Part shown: piece after piece, positions 49,826-56,454 of the stretch | Position numbering within the stretch: position 1 is the first letter of the stretch | How the letters are laid out: the number at the start of each line of letters is the position of its first letter | NCBI RefSeq assembly: GCF_001641695.1 | Contig: NZ_LSEF01000033.1 | Span: 1 to 56,454, forward strand | Length of the DNA stretch: 56,454 nt | Source of the DNA: Bradyrhizobium neotropicale | Lineage (GTDB): Bacteria; Pseudomonadota; Alphaproteobacteria; Rhizobiales; Xanthobacteraceae | Reading direction: 5' to 3' | The notes under the pieces: generated by a model | What the model was told of the DNA's origin: nothing | Seen by the model: only the letters and a program-made list of their open reading frames with translations | Database searches by the model: none | Translations under genes and position numbers: made by a program

Positions 49826-51175
49826 CTATCCTGCCTGCATCGCGCGTGCCGCCGTACTGTGGCGGCGGATGAGACCGGCGACGTCCAGTCCCGGTATCGC
49901 GCCATCGACCACGGCCCATTTGCCCGCGACCATCACCCGGTCGGCCCGGTGCGCGCCACACAGCACGAGCGCGGCCAAGGGATCGCCATGGCCGGAGAAG
50001 CGCAATTCGTCGAGCTTGAACAGCGCCAGATCAGCCGCCTTGCCGACGGCGATCTCGCCGAGCTCGGGACGGCCGACGCAGGCCGCCGAACCCTTGGTGG
50101 CCCAGCGCAGCGCGTCCTTGTGGCTGACCTTGGTGACGCCGTAACGTGCCCGCTGCAGCAGGAACGCCGCGCGCACCTCCTGCATCAGGTTCGACGCATC
50201 GTTGGAGGCGGGGCCGTCGACGCCGATCCCGATCCCGACGCCGGCCTCCTCCATCTCGCAGACCGGGCAGCAGCCGGATGCGAGAAGCTGGTTGCTGCAA
50301 GCACAGTGGCTAATCGCTGTCCCCGCCCTGCCGAGCCGCTTCATCTCGTCGGCGTTGAAGAAGATGCCGTGCGCGAGCCAGGTCCGCGCATTGAGCCAGC
50401 CGCACTGCTCGAGATAATCGAGCGGACGGCAGCCATGCATTTGCAGGCAGAACCGGTTCTCGTCCTCGGTCTCAGCGAGATGGGTGTGCAGGCGCACGTC
50501 GAGCTTGTCCGCGAGCTCGGCGGTGGCGCGCATGAGAGACGTCGTCACCGAAAAGGGCGAGCATGGCGCGAGCGCGATCTGCACCATCGCATCTTCGCCG
50601 CGCTGGTGATGTTGGGCGACAACGCGGGCGCTATCTGCCAGAATCGTGTCCTCGTCCTGCACGACGCTGTCCGGCGGCAGGCCGCCGTCGCGCTGGGACA
50701 GGTTCATCGAGCCGCGCGTGAGCAGCACCCGCACGCCGAGCCGTCTGGCCACCGCAACCTCGATGTCGACGGCGTCTTCGAGCCCGGCCGGAAACACGTA
50801 ATGATGATCCGTCGTGGCGGTGCAACCGGAGAGCAGGAGCTCGGACATCGCCACGGTGACGCCGAGTTCCAGCGATTCCGGCGTGAGCTTCGCCCACACC
50901 GGATAGAGCGCCTGGAGCCAGGGAAACAGCTCCCGGTCCATCGCCGCCGGCAACGCTCGCGTCAGCGTCTGGTAGAAATGGTGATGCGTGTTGATGAGGC
51001 CGGGCAGCACGACGTGCTCGCCTGCGTCGAACACCGCGACATCGGCGGTGGCGGGCTGAGCGCCCGCGGGCACGAGCTCGACGATCCGGCCATCCCTGAC
51101 CACGATCCCGCGCTCCGCACCGTCGGCGAGGATGGCCAGAGGATCCCTGATCCAGATCGGCTTGGCGTCGCTCAT
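49826..51175 (-). CDS. 8-oxoguanine deaminase/guanine deaminase-type amidohydrolase
   Basis: 449 residues of the amidohydrolase superfamily. Metal ligands are in GLINTHHHFYQTLTRALP, HTHLAETEDEN, WLAHGIFFN and GIGVDGPASNDASN. The TATTDHHYVFPAG segment and CSPFSVT are what I recall of the 8-oxoguanine deaminase group (Pseudomonas PA0142 type). It differs from classical guanine deaminase and hydroxyatrazine hydrolase. The products would be urate from 8-oxoguanine or xanthine from guanine, both feeding the pathway encoded beside it. GAGGAG lies before the ATG. It is divergent from the xanthine dehydrogenase operon, with sigma-54-type promoters facing both ways. Confidence 0.82.
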   Translation of the reverse strand: MSDAKPIWIRDPLAILADGAERGIVVRDGRIVELVPAGAQPATADVAVFDAGEHVVLPGLINTHHHFYQTLTRALPAAMDRELFPWLQALYPVWAKLTPESLELGVTVAMSELLLSGCTATTDHHYVFPAGLEDAVDIEVAVARRLGVRVLLTRGSMNLSQRDGGLPPDSVVQDEDTILADSARVVAQHHQRGEDAMVQIALAPCSPFSVTTSLMRATAELADKLDVRLHTHLAETEDENRFCLQMHGCRPLDYLEQCGWLNARTWLAHGIFFNADEMKRLGRAGTAISHCACSNQLLASGCCPVCEMEEAGVGIGIGVDGPASNDASNLMQEVRAAFLLQRARYGVTKVSHKDALRWATKGSAACVGRPELGEIAVGKAADLALFKLDELRFSGHGDPLAALVLCGAHRADRVMVAGKWAVVDGAIPGLDVAGLIRRHSTAARAMQAG

Positions 51176-51210
51176 GATCCATTTCTCCTCACATCCGCGT
51201 ATGACGGGCC

Positions 51211-51226
51211 TGCAAGGCGAGGGCCA
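51211..51226 (-). promoter_or_regulatory. Sigma-54-type promoter of the 8-oxoguanine deaminase gene
   Basis: On the minus strand TGGCCC-TCGCC-TTGCA: the -12 box is perfect, one mismatch in the -24 box, and GG-N10-GC spacing is kept. The predicted start lies about 25 bp before the ATG at 51175. Confidence 0.55.
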
Positions 51227-51264
51227 GCAGGTTCGCGGAGGTCTTGCTACTTGTTGTTGCCAGT

Positions 51265-51280
51265 TGGCGCCGGTCTTGCA
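51265..51280 (+). promoter_or_regulatory. Sigma-54-type promoter of the xanthine dehydrogenase operon
   Basis: TGGCGC-CGGTC-TTGCA: the -12 box is perfect, one mismatch in the -24 box, correct spacing. The predicted start lies about 33 bp before the ATG at 51325. Confidence 0.6.
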
Positions 51281-51324
51281 AGACTTTCCCGCAAGTAACG
51301 CATCCGGTCGAGGCTGGCCTGGCC

Positions 51325-52152
51325 ATGGACTTGAACACCATCACGACTGTCGCCCATCCCGGGAGTCGCGCCCAACTGCCCGTTTGGACGGCAGGTGATG
51401 CTTGGCTTGCGGGCGGCACGTGGCTGTTCTCGGAACCGCAGACCCACCTCTCGCGCTTGATCGATCTCACCGATTTGAGATGGCCGGCGCTGACGATCAC
51501 CGACACGCATCTTTCGATCGCCGCCACCTGCACCATCGCCCAGCTCGATGCGCTCGTGTGTCCGCCCGATTGGATCGCGGCGCCGCTGATCAACCAGTGC
51601 TGCCGCGCCTTCCTCGCCTCCTTCAAGATCTGGAAGACGGCGACTGTCGGCGGCAATCTCTGCATGTCGCTGCCGGCGGGGCCGATGATCTCCCTCACCT
51701 CTGCGCTCGGCGGCGTCTGCACCATCTGGAAAGCCGGCGGCGGCGAGCAGAAGATTCCCGTCGTCGAGTTCGTCACCGGCAACCAGCGCAACCGCCTGAC
51801 AGCGGGCGATCTCTTGCGCCAGATCGATATCCCGCTTCCCGCGCTGACGCAACGCTCGGCCTTTCGCCAGATCTCGCTGACGCCGGTCGGCCGTTCGGCG
51901 GCGCTTCTGATCGGCAGCCTCGATCCCGCCGGCGTGCTGGCGCTGACGGTGACCGCATCGACGGTGCGCCCGATCCGGATCTCCTTTCCGAAGCCGCCCG
52001 ATGCGAGCGCGCTTCGCGACGCGATTGCAGAGCACATCGCTGATGACCTCTACCACACCGACGTCCACGGCAATCCGTTCTGGCGCAAGCACATGACGCT
52101 GCGGCTCGCCGAGGAGATCCGCGGTGAACTGCTCGATATGGCGCGGCCATGA
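51325..52152 (+). CDS. Xanthine dehydrogenase FAD-binding subunit
   Basis: 275 residues. The PCMH-type FAD domain shows WLAGGTWLFSEPQ (the usual GGTDL loop) and KTATVGGNLCMSLPAGPMIS, followed by the CO-dehydrogenase flavoprotein C-terminal domain. It is shorter than the FAD part of fused XdhA enzymes but normal for separate subunits. The ATG at 51325 is chosen at the start of conserved sequence; the frame upstream is open but overlaps the promoter. Its stop overlaps the next start (ATGA), so the two subunits are made together. Confidence 0.85.
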   Translation: MDLNTITTVAHPGSRAQLPVWTAGDAWLAGGTWLFSEPQTHLSRLIDLTDLRWPALTITDTHLSIAATCTIAQLDALVCPPDWIAAPLINQCCRAFLASFKIWKTATVGGNLCMSLPAGPMISLTSALGGVCTIWKAGGGEQKIPVVEFVTGNQRNRLTAGDLLRQIDIPLPALTQRSAFRQISLTPVGRSAALLIGSLDPAGVLALTVTASTVRPIRISFPKPPDASALRDAIAEHIADDLYHTDVHGNPFWRKHMTLRLAEEIRGELLDMARP

Positions 52153-54875
52153 GTTACGAGGTCAACGGCAAGTCGTTTTCGCAGACGCCGCGCGCCGGCC
52201 AGTGCCTGCGCACCTTCCTGCACGAGCTCGGCCAGTTCGGCGTGAAGAAGGGCTGCGACGCCGGTGATTGTGGCGCGTGCACCGTGCTGCTCGACGGCGA
52301 GCCGGTGCATAGCTGCCTGATCCCGGCCTTCCGCGCCGGGGGCCGCGCGATCACCACGATCGAAGGACTTGGCGGCGACCATGGCGCGCATCCGATGCAG
52401 CGGGCGTTCCTTGATGCGCAGGGCTTCCAATGCGGCTTCTGCACCGCCGGAATGATTCTCACCTGCGCCACACTGAATCAGGCCCAGCGCACCGATCTCG
52501 GCGCCGCGCTGAAGGGCAACATCTGCCGCTGTACCGGCTATCGCTCGATCGAGGACGCGCTTGACGGCACGAGCAACGTCGATGACATGGTCGAGGCCGG
52601 CGTCGCATTCGGCCGCAGCCTGCCGGCGCCCGCCGGCCCGGACGTCGTACGCGGCAAGGCGCGCTACACCTTCGACATCGCCACCGAAGGCCTCTTGCAC
52701 ATCAAGCTGCTCCGCTCGCCACACGCGCACGCCAAAATCGTCGCGATCGACGCATCGGCCGCGCTGGCTGTTCCCGGCGTGCATGCGGTGCTGACGCATG
52801 AGGATGCCCCGCCCGCACTGTTCTCGACCGCGCGGCATGAGAAGGACTGGATGGATCCGGATGACACGCGCGTCCTCGACGACACCGTCCGCTTCATCGG
52901 GCAGAAGGTCGCCGCCGTTATCGCCGAAAGCGATGCCGCCGCCGAAGAGGCCTGCCGTCGGCTGAAGGTCACCTACGACATCGTGCCCGCTGTGATCGAT
53001 CCGGAGCAGGCGACCGCCCCCGGGGCGCCGATCATCCATCCCGACCGGACCACCGCAAATCGCGTCGCCGACGCACAGCGCAACATCGTTGCCGAACGGC
53101 ACGCCGAGTTCGGCGATGTTGCTGCCGCGCTGGCAGCCTCCGCCGTCATCTATGAAGGCACATTCACGACACAACGCGTGCAGCATGCGGCGCTGGAGAC
53201 CCATGGCGGCCTCGCCTGGCTAGACGAAACCGGCGTGCTCAACATTCGCTCCTCGACGCAGGTGCCGTTCCTGACCCGGCGCACGCTGGCGGATATTTTC
53301 GGTCTTCCCGCCGACAAGGTCCGCGTGTTCTGCGAACGCGTCGGCGGTGGCTTTGGCGGCAAACAGGAGATGTTCGTCGAGGACATTCTGGCGCTCGCCG
53401 CGCTGAAGACTGGGCGACCGGTGAAGCTCGAGTTCACCCGCGAGGAGCAGTTCATCGCCACGTCGACGCGGCACCCGATGCGGATTCACGTCAAGGCCGG
53501 CGCCGACGCAAATGGCAAGCTGACCGCGTTGCAGCTCAACGTGCTCTCCAACACCGGCGCCTACGGCAATCACGCCGGCCCCGTGCTGTTCCACGCGGTG
53601 GCGGAAAGTTTTGGCGTCTACAACTGCCCGAACAAGAAGGTCGATGCGGTCGCGGTCTACACCAATACGGTACCGGCGGGCGCGTTTCGCGGCTACGGCC
53701 TGCCGCAGTCGCTGATTGCCATGGAAGCCGCGATCGACGAGCTCGCACGACAGCTCGGCATCAGCCCTTACGAGATGCGCCGTCGCAATATCGTCAAGCC
53801 CGGCGATCCCATGCTGTCGCCGCCGCCGTCCGAATACCACGACGTGCTCTATGGCTCCTACGGGCTCGACCAGTGCCTCGACCTCGTCGAGCGCGCGATG
53901 AGAGCGGATACGCCAAAGCCCGACCTCTCGCCGGAGTGGCTGATCGGGGAAGGCATCGCGCTGACCATGATCGACACGGTGCCGCCGGCCGGCCACGTCG
54001 CGGACGCCGCGATCGCGCTCAACGACGACGGCAGCTTCGATCTCACCGTCGGCACCGCCGAGTTCGGCAACGGCACCAGCACCGTGCACCGTCAGATCGC
54101 AGCCACGGTGCTCGCGACCACGGTCGACAGAATCCGCTTGCGCCAGTCCGACACCGCTCATGGCGGACACGATACCGGCGCCTATGGCAGCGCCGGCGTC
54201 TTCGTCGCCGGCAAGGCAACGCACGCCGCGACCATGCAGCTTGCGACCGAGTTGACCGCAGCCGCTGCCGAGGCCTGGTTATGCGACGCCGGGGCTTGCG
54301 TACTCGAGGACGAGGCTATCGTCAGCGGCGTCCGGCGGATGCCATTCACCGAGCTGGCAGCGATTGCGCGCGAGCGTGGCCGGCCGCTCGCGGCCAGCGG
54401 CAATTCCGGGGGCACGCCGCGCTCGGTCGCCTTCAACGTGCAGGGCTTTCGCGTGGCCGTGAACAAGGGCACCGGCGAGCTCAGGATTCTACGGAGCGTG
54501 CAGGCGGCAGATGCCGGCCGCGTCGCCAATCCCATGCAGTGCCGCGGCCAGGTCGAGGGCGGCGTGGCGCAGGCGCTCGGCGCGGCACTCTTTGAGGAGA
54601 TGGTGATCGATGCGGACGGCCGCGTCGCCAACCCAAGATTCCGCGACTACCACCTGCCCTCCTTCGCCGACGTCCCGCGCACCGAGGTGTTCTTCGCCGA
54701 CACGTCCGACACGGTCGGTCCGATGGGAGCGAAGTCGATGAGCGAGAGCCCATACAACCCCGTCGCCGCAGCGCTCGGCAACGCGATCGCCGATGCGACG
54801 GGCATCCGCTTCACGTCGACGCCGTTCAAGCCTGACCGGCTGTTCCCGGCGCTGCACGAGAAGTTCGGATCCTAG
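52149..54875 (+). CDS. Xanthine dehydrogenase, fused 2Fe-2S and molybdopterin subunits
   Basis: 908 residues. Residues 1-155 hold the two iron-sulfur clusters: KGCDAGDCGACTVL plus a later Cys (first cluster), and CGFCTAGM with GNICRCTGY (second). From about 165 on is the molybdopterin part: GKARYTFDIATEGLLHIKLL, the GGGFGGKQEMF loop, AFRGYGLPQSLIAME and the C-terminal GAKSMSESPYNPVAAALGNA with the base Glu. It oxidises hypoxanthine or xanthine to urate with the FAD subunit. The domain order Fe-S then Mo without the FAD part between them is uncommon; usual forms are three separate subunits or XdhA/XdhB. The XdhC cofactor chaperone is absent from the window. It ends in CTAG shared with the opposite gene's stop. 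Confidence 0.88.
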   Translation: MSYEVNGKSFSQTPRAGQCLRTFLHELGQFGVKKGCDAGDCGACTVLLDGEPVHSCLIPAFRAGGRAITTIEGLGGDHGAHPMQRAFLDAQGFQCGFCTAGMILTCATLNQAQRTDLGAALKGNICRCTGYRSIEDALDGTSNVDDMVEAGVAFGRSLPAPAGPDVVRGKARYTFDIATEGLLHIKLLRSPHAHAKIVAIDASAALAVPGVHAVLTHEDAPPALFSTARHEKDWMDPDDTRVLDDTVRFIGQKVAAVIAESDAAAEEACRRLKVTYDIVPAVIDPEQATAPGAPIIHPDRTTANRVADAQRNIVAERHAEFGDVAAALAASAVIYEGTFTTQRVQHAALETHGGLAWLDETGVLNIRSSTQVPFLTRRTLADIFGLPADKVRVFCERVGGGFGGKQEMFVEDILALAALKTGRPVKLEFTREEQFIATSTRHPMRIHVKAGADANGKLTALQLNVLSNTGAYGNHAGPVLFHAVAESFGVYNCPNKKVDAVAVYTNTVPAGAFRGYGLPQSLIAMEAAIDELARQLGISPYEMRRRNIVKPGDPMLSPPPSEYHDVLYGSYGLDQCLDLVERAMRADTPKPDLSPEWLIGEGIALTMIDTVPPAGHVADAAIALNDDGSFDLTVGTAEFGNGTSTVHRQIAATVLATTVDRIRLRQSDTAHGGHDTGAYGSAGVFVAGKATHAATMQLATELTAAAAEAWLCDAGACVLEDEAIVSGVRRMPFTELAAIARERGRPLAASGNSGGTPRSVAFNVQGFRVAVNKGTGELRILRSVQAADAGRVANPMQCRGQVEGGVAQALGAALFEEMVIDADGRVANPRFRDYHLPSFADVPRTEVFFADTSDTVGPMGAKSMSESPYNPVAAALGNAIADATGIRFTSTPFKPDRLFPALHEKFGS

Positions 54876-55759
54876 CTTCCGCGATAGGTTGCGTAGCTCC
54901 AGGGCGTGACCATTAGCGGCACGTGATAGTGGCCTTCGGGCTCGCTAATCGCAAAGCGCAGCGGGATCTCGTCGAGGAACGGCGGATCGGACATCGGCAC
55001 GTTGCGCTCGGCGTAATATTTGCCGACGCTGAAGCGCAGCTCGTAGCGACCGATCGGCAGGGGGCGGCCGCTGATCAGGGGAGCATCGGTACGCCCGTCA
55101 TGGTTGGTGACGGCACGCGTGATCACGCGGCTTTCGCCGAGGCTCGCGAGCTCGACCAGCTCGACCGCGATGCCAGATGCGGGCTTGCCGCTGTGATTGT
55201 CGAGCACATGGGTCGAGAGCCGGCCATGCACTTTGAGCTTGTCATCGGCGGCGACGAGCTGATCGAGCCGCAGCGCGGCGATGCGGCAGATCTCCTCGAT
55301 CGCACGCCGCGTCTCGGTCTTGGCAATGTTGGAAAGCCGCGTCTCGAAATCGCGCAGGATGGAATCCTTGCTGTGACGGCGCACGCAGACGATATAGGGA
55401 AAGCCGAATTTGTCGCAATAAGCTTTGTTGACGCGCTCGAACGCCGCGTATTCCGCCTCTGACAGCCGGTCAAGACCGGCGCTGTTCTGCTCGGCGTTCG
55501 ACTCGGCGGTGAGCCCCGCCGCACGCTGCGTCTTGTCCGCGAGGTCGGGATGCGCGCGGATCAGCGCCAGCTGCAGGTCGGGCAAAGCACTCTGGATCGC
55601 CGCCTTGATCGCATCGAACAATTGATTGATGCCGGCGAATGGACGACGCGCGGCCACTTGCTCGGCAATCCACGGCGAATATTCGACGACATTGGCGAGC
55701 GCGGCCACGAACTCGGCCTGGCTCGCGGCATTGAGATCGGACAGGGCGACCTGCGACAT
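54872..55759 (-). CDS. Fused OHCU decarboxylase (UraD) and 5-hydroxyisourate hydrolase (UraH)
   Basis: 295 residues. The N-terminal ~165 are OHCU decarboxylase (FVAALANVVEYSPWIAEQVA, LIRAHPDLADKTQ with the catalytic His, GFPYIVCVRRHSKDSIL). Residues ~178-295 are the transthyretin-like HIU hydrolase (GRLSTHVLDNHSGKPASGIA, YELRFSVGKYY and HYHVPLMVTPWSYATYRGS with the family C-terminal YRGS). It converts 5-hydroxyisourate through OHCU to S-allantoin, so both steps after urate oxidation are joined in one chain. GAGGAAGCA precedes the ATG, overlapping the puuE stop region, so the two are one operon. Confidence 0.93.
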   Translation of the reverse strand: MSQVALSDLNAASQAEFVAALANVVEYSPWIAEQVAARRPFAGINQLFDAIKAAIQSALPDLQLALIRAHPDLADKTQRAAGLTAESNAEQNSAGLDRLSEAEYAAFERVNKAYCDKFGFPYIVCVRRHSKDSILRDFETRLSNIAKTETRRAIEEICRIAALRLDQLVAADDKLKVHGRLSTHVLDNHSGKPASGIAVELVELASLGESRVITRAVTNHDGRTDAPLISGRPLPIGRYELRFSVGKYYAERNVPMSDPPFLDEIPLRFAISEPEGHYHVPLMVTPWSYATYRGS

Positions 55760-55766
55760 TGCTTCC

Positions 55767-56454
55767 TCAGCCGATCTCGAACGCGCCTTCGGCGAGATGC
55801 GCGTGCTTGTCGTGCCAATGCTGCGCGATCTGCAATCGCGTCGGCACCCAGACGCGATCGTGCTTGCCGATATAGTCGAGGAAACGGATCAGGCCCGCGG
55901 CGCGGCCGGGCCGGCCGGCGAGCCGGCAGTGCAGCCCCACCGACATCATCTTCGGCGCGGTCTCGCCTTCGACATAGAGCACGTCGAAGGCATCCTTCAG
56001 GTAAGTGAAGAACTGCTCACCTTCCGCAAAGCCTTGCGGGTTGATGAAGCGCATATCGTTGGCATCGAGCGTGTAGGGAATGACGAGCTGCTTGCCGTTC
56101 GGCCCCTTGACCCAGTAGGGCAGATCGTCGGCATAGGAGTCGCAGAGATAGAGGAAGCCGCCCTCCTCCATCAACAGGCGGTTGGTGTTGATCGAGGAGC
56201 GCCCGGTGTACCAGCCGAGCGGCCGCGAGCCGGTGGCTTCGGTGTGAACACGGATCGCCTCCGCGATCTCGGCGCGCTCCTGCGCCTCGGTCATGTCCTT
56301 GTGCTCGATCCATTTGAGGCTGTGGCTCGCAATGTCCCAGCCCGCCTCTTTCATCGCCGCGACGATTTCCGGATTGCGCTTCAGCGCGGTGGCGACGCCG
56401 AACACGGTCGTCGGCCACTTCCGTTCACCGAACATCCGCCACAGCCGCCAGAAG
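55767..56454 (-). CDS. puuE: Allantoinase PuuE (polysaccharide deacetylase-like), partial
   Basis: About 229 C-terminal residues; the gene continues beyond the right edge, and the ATG at 56435 is internal (the frame reads FWRLWR before it). KWPTTVFGVATALKRNPEIV, GWDIASHSLKWIEHKDMTEA, GWYTGRSSINTNRLLMEEGG and MMSVGLHCRLAGRPGRA are characteristic of PuuE, the metal-independent allantoinase of the NodB-like fold, which opens allantoin to allantoate. It supplies the substrate for AllC (35657-36910) and precedes the UraD-UraH fusion in the operon. Confidence 0.93.
   Translation of the reverse strand, partial: FWRLWRMFGERKWPTTVFGVATALKRNPEIVAAMKEAGWDIASHSLKWIEHKDMTEAQERAEIAEAIRVHTEATGSRPLGWYTGRSSINTNRLLMEEGGFLYLCDSYADDLPYWVKGPNGKQLVIPYTLDANDMRFINPQGFAEGEQFFTYLKDAFDVLYVEGETAPKMMSVGLHCRLAGRPGRAAGLIRFLDYIGKHDRVWVPTRLQIAQHWHDKHAHLAEGAFEIG

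Noticed and set aside
1..56454. tRNA, rRNA, CRISPR arrays and complete prophage
   Set aside because: No cloverleaf-like segment with a T-arm, no rRNA-like stretch and no regularly spaced repeats were seen. Apart from the S24/GcrA region, no phage structural or integrase genes are present.

Overview
The window looks like chromosomal DNA of a Bradyrhizobium or close Nitrobacteraceae relative. The base composition is high in G+C and biased at third codon positions. It carries dispersed repeats that I recognise from that group (29702-29821, 43199-43290, the TTTTGCCCGACG-type repeat at 6177 and 6624). It also has many small rhizobial hypothetical genes, an NtrC/RpoN-style promoter set and a ureide/purine catabolic locus. 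Genus assignment is inference from pattern recognition; no search was run. I see no rRNA, tRNA or CRISPR array.

Layout. 1-1600: an IS481-type insertion sequence with an intact transposase frame, followed by the decayed right end of a related copy. 1660-6800: mostly small hypothetical, exported or membrane proteins, a GNAT acetyltransferase, a GYD-domain protein and several microproteins below 40 codons, some with good ribosome binding sites and terminators. 6784-11741: an NRAMP-like transporter with altered metal-site motifs, an enolase-superfamily enzyme, arginase and a DUF883-like membrane protein. 11769-17698: a surface/signalling module in which a CHASE2-PAS-GGDEF-EAL protein and a FecR-domain protein are divergent from an orphan TpsB (ShlB/FhaC) outer-membrane secretion pore. 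17843-20562: alpha/beta hydrolase, phasin and small proteins.

20758-23485 holds the most striking regulatory arrangement. A LexA/CI-type S24 repressor with a complete self-cleavage signature sits between a divergent gcrA-like cell-cycle regulator and a small downstream gene. Four copies of a 15-bp operator TTCCG-N5-CGGAA lie in the two flanking intergenic regions, three of them inside predicted promoter spacers. I read this as a damage-responsive or phage-derived switch controlling a GcrA paralogue.

23525-35554: quinone oxidoreductase, zinc-ribbon protein, MoxR ATPase plus CoxE-like VWA protein, the C4-dicarboxylate carrier DctA behind an exact sigma-54 promoter, a TPR-sulfotransferase coupled to an STN-like exported protein, a phospholipase C/acid phosphatase-type phosphoesterase and an alpha/alpha-barrel glycosidase-like protein of unknown role.

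35657-56454 is a purine/ureide nitrogen-scavenging island. It has allantoate amidohydrolase, two BMP-type (nucleoside) ABC importers, a cysteine hydrolase resembling biuret/ureidoacrylate amidohydrolases, a cytidine-deaminase-fold nucleobase deaminase, a possible Tsx-like outer-membrane channel, 8-oxoguanine/guanine deaminase, xanthine dehydrogenase (FAD subunit plus a fused 2Fe-2S/molybdopterin subunit), a fused OHCU decarboxylase/HIU hydrolase and the start of PuuE allantoinase. Together these could import nucleosides or bases and degrade them via xanthine and urate to allantoate and ammonia. Urate oxidase, XdhC and any dedicated regulator are not in the window. Sigma-54-type (-24/-12) elements stand in front of four of these transcription units, in two divergent pairs, which suggests nitrogen control through RpoN.
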